From an uncultured Solobacterium sp. (GTDB lineage: Bacteria; Bacillota_I; Bacilli_A; Erysipelotrichales; Erysipelotrichaceae), in assembly GCA_905235315.1 (NCBI GenBank), contig CAJOLG010000030.1:1-20194 (forward strand): a stretch of DNA of 20,194 nucleotides, given 5' to 3'. The notes beneath the pieces were generated by a model, which did no database searches, had not been told where the DNA came from, and worked only from the letters and a program-made list of their open reading frames with translations. The position numbers and the translations under genes are program-made. Each line of letters begins with the position of its first letter. The stretch's first letter is position 1. Positions 12,647-20,194 of this stretch are shown one piece after another.

Positions 12647-13825
12647 ATGGCAAACGAACTGGAACTGAAATACGGCTGTAATCCCAATCAGAAACCGAGC
12701 CGCATCTTCATGGAAGACGGCAGCGAACTTCCCGTAACGGTCCTGAACGGACGTCCGGGTTACATCAACTTCATGGACGCGCTGAACAGCTGGCAGCTGG
12801 TAAAGGAACTGAAAGCTGCGACCGGGCTGCCTTCCGCCGCCAGTTTCAAACACGTTTCGCCGGCCGGCGCTGCCGTCGGGCTGCCGCTCAGTGAAGTGGA
12901 GCGCAAAATCTACTTTACCGGCGACGGCGAACTGTCTCCGCTTGCCTGCGCTTATGCCCGCGCCCGCGGTGCGGACCGCATGAGTTCTTACGGTGACTTT
13001 GCGGCGCTGTCCGATATCTGTGATGCGGATACCGCCAATCTGCTGAAACCGGAAGTGAGTGACGGCGTGATTGCGCCGGGGTATACCGAAGAGGCACTCG
13101 CAATCCTGAAGACAAAGAAGAAGGGCAATTACAATGTGCTTCAGATGGACGAAAACTACCGTCCGAATCCTGTGGAACGCAAACAGGTGTTCGGCATTAC
13201 CTTTGAGCAGGGCCGCAACGAAATCGTGATCGATGACACTGCGGTATCCAATATCGTGACGAAAAACAAGGATCTTCCTGACAGCGCAAAACGGGATCTG
13301 ATCATTGCCCTGATCACGCTCAAATACACGCAGTCCAACTCCGTGGCTTATGCGAAGAACGGCCAGGTCATCGGTGTCGGTGCCGGCCAGCAGAGCCGTG
13401 TGCACTGCGTCCGCCTGGCAGGCGACAAGGCAGACCACTGGCTGCTCCGCCAGAGCCCGAACGTGCTGAACCTGCCGTTCCGGGAAGATATCGGCAGACC
13501 GGACCGCGACAACGCGATCGACGTCTATATCGGAAATGAATATATGGATGTGCTGCGCGACGGCGCATGGCAGAACTTCTTCACCGAACAGCCTGCCGTA
13601 TTTACGGAAGAAGAAAAGCGCGCATGGCTTGATCAGAGCACGGGGGTATCGCTCGGAAGTGATGCGTTCTTCCCGTTCGGCGACAACATTGAGCGTGCCC
13701 ATAAGAGCGGTGTCAGCTATATCGCTGAACCGGGCGGATCGATCCGCGATGACAATGTCATTGAAACCGCAGACAAATACGGTATGGTCATGGCCTTCAA
13801 CGGCATCCGTCTGTTCCATCACTAA
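12647..13825 (+). CDS. purH: Stand-alone AICAR formyltransferase (PurH C-terminal domain)
   Basis: A 392-residue AICAR transformylase that formylates AICAR with 10-formyl-tetrahydrofolate to FAICAR. The catalytic Lys-His pair is K68-H69 in SFKHVSPAGAAVG; further blocks are QSNSVAYAKNGQVIGVG, AGQQSRVHCVRLA, SDAFFPFGDNI and the terminal VMAFNGIRLFHH. Bifunctional PurH is about 510-530 residues with an N-terminal MGS-like cyclohydrolase domain; that domain is absent here. The protein starts cleanly at MANELELKYGCNPNQ and an AGGAGGA site precedes the ATG, so this is a natural short form and not a truncation. The missing activity is supplied by the preceding PurO-type gene. Confidence 0.94.
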   Translation: MANELELKYGCNPNQKPSRIFMEDGSELPVTVLNGRPGYINFMDALNSWQLVKELKAATGLPSAASFKHVSPAGAAVGLPLSEVERKIYFTGDGELSPLACAYARARGADRMSSYGDFAALSDICDADTANLLKPEVSDGVIAPGYTEEALAILKTKKKGNYNVLQMDENYRPNPVERKQVFGITFEQGRNEIVIDDTAVSNIVTKNKDLPDSAKRDLIIALITLKYTQSNSVAYAKNGQVIGVGAGQQSRVHCVRLAGDKADHWLLRQSPNVLNLPFREDIGRPDRDNAIDVYIGNEYMDVLRDGAWQNFFTEQPAVFTEEEKRAWLDQSTGVSLGSDAFFPFGDNIERAHKSGVSYIAEPGGSIRDDNVIETADKYGMVMAFNGIRLFHH

Positions 13826-13848
13826 GGTTTAAGAGGAGGAAATTCCTG

Positions 13849-15129
13849 ATGAAAGTACTGGTCGTCGGAGGCGGCGGAAGAGAACATGCCGTCATCCGCA
13901 AACTGAAAGAAAGCCGTCCGGACCTGGAAATTCTCTGTGCGCCCGGCAACGGCGGGATCGCCGCCGACGCGGAATGCGTCCCGGTGAAAGCCACCGATCT
14001 TGAAGGCATGGTGAAGCTTGCGAAAGAGCGCGGGGTTGACTATGTGTGCGTCACCCCGGATGATCCCCTGGCACTCGGCATGGTGGATGCCCTGAAGGAA
14101 GCCGGCATTCCGGCCTTCGGACCGACAAAGGCTGCCGCAAGAATCGAAGCGTCCAAGGTTTTCTCCAAGAACCTGATGAAGAAATACCGCATTCCCACTG
14201 CCGCCTATGAAGTGTTTGATGACCCGGAAGCGGCACGGGATTACATCCGGAAGGAAAACCGCTACCCGGCGGTGATCAAGGCGGACGGCCTTGCGCTCGG
14301 CAAGGGTGTCATCATTGCCCAGAACGAAGCGGAAGCGATGGCTGCGGTCGATCATCTGATGGTCGACAAAGCCTTCGGAGAATCCGGAAGCCGGGTGGTC
14401 GTGGAAGAATTCCTGACCGGCGTGGAGGTTTCCGTGCTGGCGTTTGCGGACGGCACAACGGTAGTGCCGATGGTCTCCTCCATGGACCACAAGCGCGCCA
14501 ATGACAACGATGAAGGACTCAATACCGGCGGTATGGGTACGATCGCACCTTCGCCGTTCTATACGGCAGAACAGGCGGAACGGTGCCGGAAGGAAATCTT
14601 TCTGCCGACGATGGACGCGATGCGGAAGGAAGGATGCCCGTTCAGCGGGTGCCTGTATTTCGGCCTGATTCTCACGGAAGACGGCCCGAAGGTGATTGAA
14701 TACAACAGCCGGTTCGGCGATCCGGAAACCCAGTCGGTACTCCCGCTTCTGGACAGCGACCTGTTTGAAATCATGACCGCATGCACAGACGGAACCCTGA
14801 CGGAATCCATGGTGCGCTGGAAAGACGGTGCGGCTGCCTGTGTGATTGAGGCAAGCGGCGGCTATCCGGGAAGCTATGAGAAGGGCAAGGAGATTCACGG
14901 TCTTGACGCCGACGGACAGTGTGAGGGCGTAACCGTCTATCATGCCGGTACGACCCGGGACGGCGGAACCTATTACACAAACGGCGGCCGGGTGCTTGGC
15001 ATCACCGCGGTTGCGCCGACCCTGAAAGAAGCACTCGAAAAGGCATATGAGGGTGTCGGAAAAGTTACGTTTGAGGCCATGCATGTACGCCGCGATATCG
15101 GCGCCAAAGCTCTGAAAGGAACAAAGTAA
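13849..15129 (+). CDS. purD: Phosphoribosylamine--glycine ligase (GAR synthetase)
   Basis: A 426-residue ATP-grasp ligase joining glycine to phosphoribosylamine to form GAR. The N-terminal nucleotide-binding motif VVGGGGREHAVI (residues 4-15), the ATP-grasp segment YPAVIKADGLALGKGV, the family signature DHKRANDNDEGLNTGGMG and the metal-binding IEYNSRFGDPETQ are present in the right order, and the length is normal. An AGAGGAGGA site precedes the ATG. Its TAA stop directly abuts the purL ATG. The encoded step precedes PurN in the pathway. Confidence 0.97.
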   Translation: MKVLVVGGGGREHAVIRKLKESRPDLEILCAPGNGGIAADAECVPVKATDLEGMVKLAKERGVDYVCVTPDDPLALGMVDALKEAGIPAFGPTKAAARIEASKVFSKNLMKKYRIPTAAYEVFDDPEAARDYIRKENRYPAVIKADGLALGKGVIIAQNEAEAMAAVDHLMVDKAFGESGSRVVVEEFLTGVEVSVLAFADGTTVVPMVSSMDHKRANDNDEGLNTGGMGTIAPSPFYTAEQAERCRKEIFLPTMDAMRKEGCPFSGCLYFGLILTEDGPKVIEYNSRFGDPETQSVLPLLDSDLFEIMTACTDGTLTESMVRWKDGAAACVIEASGGYPGSYEKGKEIHGLDADGQCEGVTVYHAGTTRDGGTYYTNGGRVLGITAVAPTLKEALEKAYEGVGKVTFEAMHVRRDIGAKALKGTK

Positions 15130-18100
15130 ATGACAGTTTATCGCTGCTTTGTGGAAAAACGTCCGGAATTTGCGGTGGAAGCGGGAGGAGTTCTCACAAC
15201 CCTGTCTACCGTGATCCGCTCCGGACATGTGAGACATGTACGCATCTTTAACCGGTATGATCTTGAAGGGATCGAAGAGGAAGATTACCGGAAGGCGTGT
15301 TCCGGAATCCTTTCCGAACCGCAGGTCGATGACCTTTACTTCGAAGAGATTCCTTCTCCCGCTCAGGATGAATGGGCGCTGGCGGTGGAATACCTGCCCG
15401 GCCAGTTTGATCAGCGTGCCGATTCGGCAGCCCAGTGCATTCAGCTGATGACCTGCAAAACCCGTCCGGATGTGCGTACTGCGAGAATCTATTACATCCA
15501 GGGAGACCTCACGGAGGAAGAAAAAGCGCTTGTGAAGGAAACCCTGATCAACCCGGTCGAGGCCAGGGAAGCGGCGTTCGAAAAACCGGAGACGATCCGG
15601 GCGGAGTATCCGATGCCGGACCTGCCTCCCGTAATCGAAGGCTTCACGGAAATGAGCGAAGAACAGCTTCAGGACCTGCGGGCTTCCATGGGTCTTGCGA
15701 TGGACTTCGCAGATATCCTGTTTCTGCAGAAGTATTTCCGGGACGAAGAAAAACGCAATCCTTCCGTGACGGAAGTGCGGGTGATTGACACCTACTGGAG
15801 CGATCACTGCCGGCATACGACATTCAATACGATCCTGCAGGAAGTATCGATCGAGCCCGACTATATCCGCAGCACCTATGAGGACTATCTGAAACTGCGG
15901 GAAACCCTGTACGGCAAAGAACCGGCAAAACCGGTATCGCTCTGGGATCTTGCGACCATCGGAACCAAGGCACTGAAGAAGGCGGGCAAGGTTCCTTCGC
16001 TGGATGAAAGCGAAGAGATCAATGCATGCTCGGTAAAGATTCCGGTTGATGTGGACGGCAGTGAACAGCAGTGGCTGCTCATGTTTAAAAATGAAACGCA
16101 TAACCACCCGACCGAGATCGAACCGTTCGGCGGTGCCGCCACGTGTCTTGGCGGAGCGATCCGCGATCCGCTTTCGGGGCGGGCATATGTGTATCAGGCA
16201 ATGCGCATCACCGGTGCGGCAGATCCCTTAAAGCCGGTGGAAGAAACGATGAAAGGCAAGCTCCCGCAGAGCCGCCTTACCGTAACGGCAGCCAACGGAT
16301 ACAGTTCCTACGGCAACCAGATCGGTCTTGCGACCGGACATGTTCATGAAGTGTATCATCCGGGCTATGTCGCCAAGCGCATGGAGATCGGCGCAGTGCT
16401 CGGTGCGGCGCCTGCGGCCAATGTGGTCCGCGAGCGGCCGGAACCGGGCGATGTGGTGATCCTGCTGGGCGGACGCACCGGACGGGACGGATGCGGCGGA
16501 GCGACCGGCTCCTCCAAATCCCATACGGTAGAGTCCCTGGAAACCTGCGGTGCGGAAGTGCAGAAGGGAAATGCGCCGGAAGAGCGCAAGCTGCAGCGTC
16601 TGTTCCGCAATCCGGCGGCGACCCGTCTGATCCGCCGCTGTAATGACTTCGGCGCAGGCGGTGTCTCGGTCGCCATCGGCGAGCTGGCCGACGGCCTGCT
16701 GATCGATCTCACCAAAGTTCCGAAAAAATATGAAGGGCTTGACGGCACCGAACTTGCGATCTCGGAATCCCAGGAGCGCATGGCGGTCGTTACCCGCGCC
16801 AGGGATGCGGAAACATTCCGGAAGCTGGCGGATGCGGAGAACCTTGAATCCACCATTGTGGCGGAAGTCACGGAAGAGAAACGTCTTGTCATGACCCTTG
16901 ACGGGCATGAAGTAGTCAATATTTCCCGCGCATTTCTCGATACCAACGGGGCGAAGCGGTTCGCCGACGCAAGAATCGAAGAGCCCGATATCCAGGAAAC
17001 GAAACCGAAAGGAACCTTCCGCGAGCGTCTGTCCGCGCTGGTCAGCGATCTCAATGTCGCAAGCGAAAAAGGGCTTGTCGAACGGTTTGACTCCACAATC
17101 GGCGCCGGTACGGTTCTGATGCCCTATGGCGGAGCGCGTCAGCTCTCCCCGTCCCAGGCAATGGCCTGCCGGATCCCGGTGCTGAACGGTACCACAACAA
17201 CCTGTTCCCTGATGGGCTGGGGCTTTGACCCGTATGCGTCGGAGCGTTCTCCGTTCCGCGGTGCCCAGGAAGCGGTCATCACCAGTATTGCCAAGGTGAT
17301 CGCAGCCGGCGGCAGTCAGAAACAGTGCTGGCTCTCCCTGCAGGAGTTCTTCGGCCATACCGGAACCGATCCGAAGCGCTGGGGAACCCCGATGGCTGCG
17401 CTGCTTGGCGCATGGAAGGCGCAGATGAATCTTGAGGTCGCAGCGATCGGCGGGAAAGACTCGATGTCCGGAACGTTTGAGAACATCGATGTCCCTCCGA
17501 CCCTGGTAAGCTTTGCGGTATCCACCGCAAAAACGGACCGGATCATTTCCACGGAGTTCAAGGGTCCGGACCATGAGGTGATTTTACTGAAACCGGATTA
17601 CGACGAAAACGGCATGCCGGACTACCGGAGTGTCAATCTGATCTTCCGCGAAGTTGAAAAACTGAATGCGGCAGGAAGCGTGCTTTCAAGCCGGGTTCTG
17701 GAGCGCGGCGGCACGGCGGAAGCGGTGTTCAAAATGGGCCTTGGCAACCGCATCGGAATGCGGCTCGACAGCGGCCTGGATGAAGACCTGTTCTTTGAAG
17801 CGACAGCCGGTGCGTTTGTGCTGGAACTCGCAGAAGGAACAGAGATTCCGGTCAACGGTATCCGTCTTGGCAGAACGAGTGAAAGCTACGCCTTTGCGAA
17901 AGGACTGGAGCGGATCGGTCTCGAACCGCTGCAGAAGGCATGGGAGGCGAAACTGGAGCCGGTATTCCCGTATCTGAAACAGCCGGAAGAACCGACGATT
18001 CCTTCCTATACCTATCGGAACGAAGAGCCGCTGCACGCATCCTACACGGCTGCGCACCCGCATGTTCTGATTCCGGTATTCCCGGGCACCAACTGTGAAT

Positions 18101-18855
18101 GGGATACTGCGGCAGCCTTTGAGAAATACGGCGCAGAGACGGAGATCTTTGTGATCCGCAACCGGTCTGCCGAAGAAATCGAAGACAGTGTCGACCGGTT
18201 CGCTGCCAGTATCCGAAACAGTCATATCATCGCCATTCCGGGCGGCTTCTCCGGCGGTGATGAACCGGAAGGATCCGGCAAGTTCATTGTCAGCTTCTTC
18301 CGCAATCCGAAGATCAAAGCGGAAGTGCATAAACTGCTCGATGAGCGGGAAGGCCTGATGCTGGGTATCTGTAACGGATTCCAGGCTTTGATCAAGCTCG
18401 GGCTTGTGCCGTACGGACATATCACCGACACGGATGAACACTCCCCGACTCTGACGTTCAACTCGATCGGCCGTCACCAGTCCATGCTGGTGAGGACAAG
18501 GTTCGCCTCGGTCAAATCCCCGTGGCTGCGCTATGCCGAAGCAGGGGAGATCACCCATGTGGCGATCAGTCACGGAGAGGGACGGTTTGTCTGTGAGCCG
18601 GAACTCTTCCGGCATCTGGTTCAGAACGGTCAGATCGTCTCTCAGTATGTGGATCTTGAAGGGCATCCGACTTCGGATATCCGTTTCAATCCGAACAATT
18701 CCTATATGGCTGTGGAAGGAATCACTTCCGCAGACGGACGGATTCTCGGAAAGATGGGACACAGCGAACGCAGCGGCGACGGGCTTTACCGGAATATCCC
18801 GAATCTGAAGACCCAGGAATTCCTCTTCCGCGGCGCCGTGGACTACTTCCGCTGA
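15130..18855 (+). CDS. purL: Phosphoribosylformylglycinamidine synthase, large single-chain form
   Basis: A 1241-residue FGAM synthase that converts FGAR, glutamine and ATP to FGAM. It is the fused form combining what many Bacillota make as separate PurS, PurL and PurQ. The N-terminal PurS-like part covers about residues 1-150. The synthase core follows, with the substrate motif WSDHCRHTTF (D225-H229), NETHNHPTEIEPFGGAAT, the second half around TTTCSLMGWGFDP and IGGKDSMSGTF. The glutaminase domain spans about 978-1241: FPGTNCEWD, nucleophile C1081 in GICNGF, and H1211 and E1213 in MGHSE. All catalytic residues are intact. It starts directly at the purD stop, with AAAGGA upstream as ribosome binding site, and is the last gene before the terminator at 18877-18914. 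Confidence 0.97.
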   Translation: MTVYRCFVEKRPEFAVEAGGVLTTLSTVIRSGHVRHVRIFNRYDLEGIEEEDYRKACSGILSEPQVDDLYFEEIPSPAQDEWALAVEYLPGQFDQRADSAAQCIQLMTCKTRPDVRTARIYYIQGDLTEEEKALVKETLINPVEAREAAFEKPETIRAEYPMPDLPPVIEGFTEMSEEQLQDLRASMGLAMDFADILFLQKYFRDEEKRNPSVTEVRVIDTYWSDHCRHTTFNTILQEVSIEPDYIRSTYEDYLKLRETLYGKEPAKPVSLWDLATIGTKALKKAGKVPSLDESEEINACSVKIPVDVDGSEQQWLLMFKNETHNHPTEIEPFGGAATCLGGAIRDPLSGRAYVYQAMRITGAADPLKPVEETMKGKLPQSRLTVTAANGYSSYGNQIGLATGHVHEVYHPGYVAKRMEIGAVLGAAPAANVVRERPEPGDVVILLGGRTGRDGCGGATGSSKSHTVESLETCGAEVQKGNAPEERKLQRLFRNPAATRLIRRCNDFGAGGVSVAIGELADGLLIDLTKVPKKYEGLDGTELAISESQERMAVVTRARDAETFRKLADAENLESTIVAEVTEEKRLVMTLDGHEVVNISRAFLDTNGAKRFADARIEEPDIQETKPKGTFRERLSALVSDLNVASEKGLVERFDSTIGAGTVLMPYGGARQLSPSQAMACRIPVLNGTTTTCSLMGWGFDPYASERSPFRGAQEAVITSIAKVIAAGGSQKQCWLSLQEFFGHTGTDPKRWGTPMAALLGAWKAQMNLEVAAIGGKDSMSGTFENIDVPPTLVSFAVSTAKTDRIISTEFKGPDHEVILLKPDYDENGMPDYRSVNLIFREVEKLNAAGSVLSSRVLERGGTAEAVFKMGLGNRIGMRLDSGLDEDLFFEATAGAFVLELAEGTEIPVNGIRLGRTSESYAFAKGLERIGLEPLQKAWEAKLEPVFPYLKQPEEPTIPSYTYRNEEPLHASYTAAHPHVLIPVFPGTNCEWDTAAAFEKYGAETEIFVIRNRSAEEIEDSVDRFAASIRNSHIIAIPGGFSGGDEPEGSGKFIVSFFRNPKIKAEVHKLLDEREGLMLGICNGFQALIKLGLVPYGHITDTDEHSPTLTFNSIGRHQSMLVRTRFASVKSPWLRYAEAGEITHVAISHGEGRFVCEPELFRHLVQNGQIVSQYVDLEGHPTSDIRFNPNNSYMAVEGITSADGRILGKMGHSERSGDGLYRNIPNLKTQEFLFRGAVDYFR

Positions 18856-18876
18856 ACCTGACCCATACCGTTCTTC

Positions 18877-18914
18877 AAAGACAGTGCGATGATTCACCTG
18901 CACTGTCTTTTTTT
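18877..18914 (+). terminator. Terminator of the purine operon
   Basis: AAAGACAGTGC (18877-18887) pairs perfectly over 11 bases with GCACTGTCTTT (18900-18910), loop of 12, and the T run continues to 18914 (seven T in a row). It lies 22 bases after the purL stop. Confidence 0.92.
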
Positions 18915-18925
18915 ACGCCGCCGGT

Positions 18926-18954
18926 TTGTCTTAATACAAAGAAACGTCTATAGT
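18926..18954 (+). promoter_or_regulatory. Promoter of the MATE transporter gene
   Basis: TTGTCT (18926-18931) and TATAGT (18949-18954) are separated by exactly 17 bases, with four and five of six matches. Transcription would start near 18961, only a few bases before the ATG at 18965. Confidence 0.55.
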
Positions 18955-18964
18955 GGATGACGGT

Positions 18965-20194
18965 ATGGAAGAGTACAGTACGAAAGATCTGCTGAACGAA
19001 ACGATCCGCATGGCCTGGCCGGCCGTGCTGGAAAGCGTATTTATCCAGCTGGCGGGAATGATCGATACGATGATGGTGGCGACGCTTGGCACCTATGCGG
19101 TTTCTGCGGTCGGGCTGACCGTACAGCCGAAGTTTATTGCGCTGTCGATCTTTATTTCCATGAGTGTGGCGGTATCGGCTCTGGTCGCGCGCAGGCGCGG
19201 ACAGGAGCGGCGTGAGGATGCCAACCGCATCATGATCGCCGCTGTCGTTTTTTCCGTTCTGGCATGCATTGTCATTACGGTGCTTTCGATTGCCCTGATG
19301 GATCCGATCCTGCGGTTCTGCGGCTCCAACGCGGATACCCATGCGCCGGCTGTTGAATACTTCCGGATCATCCAGGGAGGCATGATCTTCAATGTGCTGT
19401 CCTTTGTGATCAATGCGGCCCAGCGCGGCAGCGGAAACACAAAGATTGCGATGAAGACCAATGTCACATCGTCCATCGTGAATATTATCTTCAACTATTT
19501 CCTGATCAGCGGGCATTGCGGATTTCCTGCGCTCGGGCTTCGCGGGGCAGCGATCGCCACGGTGCTTGGGACCGTTGTGGCCTGCGCAATGTCGCTGGCG
19601 TCCCTGTTCAATAAGAACAGTTATGTATCAATCCCCTATGCGCTGAAAGAGAGGGTATATCCGTCGTTTCGCGATCTTTACGATATTCTGAAATTTTCCG
19701 TCAATATTTTCCTCGAGAACATCGCAATGCGGATCGGGTTTATGTATACCGCACTGATCGCTGCCCGGCTCGGCACCGATGCGTTTGCGGCTCACAATGT
19801 TGCGATGAATTTCCTCGGTGTATCCTTTGCGTTCGGCGACGGGATGCAGGTGGCGGCAGTTGCTTTGATCGGCCGCAGCCTCGGTGAACAGAACCCGGAA
19901 AAAGCGGCGCTGTACGGCAATCTCTGTCAGCGAGTCGGACTCTGTATTTCGCTGTGCATTTCGGTGGTCATGCTGGGATTCGGAAGGCCGATCTTCTCCC
20001 TGTTTTTCAGCGAACCGGCGATCGTCGATATGGGCGTGATGCTGTTTCGGTATATTGCGGTTATCACCGTGTTTCAGATCACCCAGATCATCTATGCCGG
20101 CTGTCTGCGCGGGGCAGGAGATGTCCGCTATACCATGCTGGGAGCGCTGATCTCGGTTGCGATCATCCGCACGGCGGTAACCTGGCTGCTCACC
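18965..20194 (+). CDS. MATE-family multidrug/cation antiporter, 3' end cut by window edge
   Basis: 410 codons of an integral membrane protein of the MATE efflux family, which exports drugs, toxins or metabolites in exchange for Na+ or H+. Visible family features are the N-terminal amphipathic segment and first helix (RMAWPAVLESVFIQLAGMID), the repeated hydrophobic helices, QRGSGNTKIAMKTN before the helix containing VNIIFNYFLI, and GLRGAAIATVLG. The second half repeats the pattern (AAHNVAMNFLGVSFAFGDGM, then ALIGRSLGEQNPEKA). Families of this type are about 440-460 residues, so some 40 C-terminal residues are missing past the edge. The ATG at 18965 is preferred because the sequence begins like other MATE proteins; the ribosome binding site is weak and the proposed promoter leaves almost no leader. 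An in-frame GTG at 18953 overlaps the -10. Substrate unknown. Confidence 0.9.
   Translation, partial: MEEYSTKDLLNETIRMAWPAVLESVFIQLAGMIDTMMVATLGTYAVSAVGLTVQPKFIALSIFISMSVAVSALVARRRGQERREDANRIMIAAVVFSVLACIVITVLSIALMDPILRFCGSNADTHAPAVEYFRIIQGGMIFNVLSFVINAAQRGSGNTKIAMKTNVTSSIVNIIFNYFLISGHCGFPALGLRGAAIATVLGTVVACAMSLASLFNKNSYVSIPYALKERVYPSFRDLYDILKFSVNIFLENIAMRIGFMYTALIAARLGTDAFAAHNVAMNFLGVSFAFGDGMQVAAVALIGRSLGEQNPEKAALYGNLCQRVGLCISLCISVVMLGFGRPIFSLFFSEPAIVDMGVMLFRYIAVITVFQITQIIYAGCLRGAGDVRYTMLGALISVAIIRTAVTWLLT

Noticed and set aside
13822..16107. A 761-codon open frame antisense to purD and purL, and other long antisense frames (12617-13822, 16228-17574, 17686-18903, 7757-8707).
   Set aside because: They mirror well-identified genes, show no family motifs or plausible start regions, and are explained by the codon bias of this moderately GC-rich genome.
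1..20194. CRISPR arrays, tRNA or rRNA genes, insertion sequences, integrase or toxin-antitoxin genes.
   Set aside because: Intergenic gaps are short and contain no repeat-spacer pattern, cloverleaf-like tRNA sequence, transposase frame or terminal repeats that I could see.

Overview
The window looks like chromosomal DNA of a Gram-positive anaerobe of the Bacillota (Firmicutes). The coding sequence is moderately GC-rich, Shine-Dalgarno sites of the GGAGG type precede most genes, genes are tightly packed with ATGA overlaps, and the nearest recalled homologues are from gut Erysipelotrichia and Clostridia. That placement is inference; no 16S rRNA or tRNA gene is present to confirm it. I recognise no insertion sequence, prophage or CRISPR array.

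Left part (1-5120), minus strand. asnA (ammonia-dependent asparagine synthetase) runs off the left edge. Upstream of it, separated by an intrinsic terminator, are two overlapping ABC half-transporter genes that should form a heterodimeric exporter. The first gene of that pair appears broken: it has no usable start codon at its conserved N-terminus and a one-base frameshift after its extracellular loop.

Middle part (5160-9524). A plus-strand threonine aldolase-like gene converges on a minus-strand DeoR-type repressor; their stop codons share one CTAG. The repressor diverges from a four-gene plus-strand run: hexulose-6-phosphate synthase (hxlA), 6-phospho-3-hexuloisomerase (hxlB), a small cupin and a PHP-family phosphohydrolase. 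Inverted repeats between repressor and hxlA are good operator candidates.

Right part (9525-18914). A 256-base leader precedes a seven-gene purine operon: purE, purM, purN, a PurO-type IMP cyclohydrolase, a stand-alone AICAR formyltransferase (the C-terminal half of PurH), purD and a large single-chain purL, closed by a strong terminator. Together they cover most steps from phosphoribosylamine to IMP; purF, purC, purB and purK are not in the window. The leader holds a promoter-like sequence, two intrinsic terminators before the first gene, repeated complementary elements and a Met-rich 51-codon ORF whose stop overlaps the purE start. This conditional-termination leader, which I cannot assign to a known riboswitch class, is the most interesting candidate here.

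The window ends inside a MATE-family efflux transporter gene with its own promoter. No gene-free stretch exceeds 300 bases.
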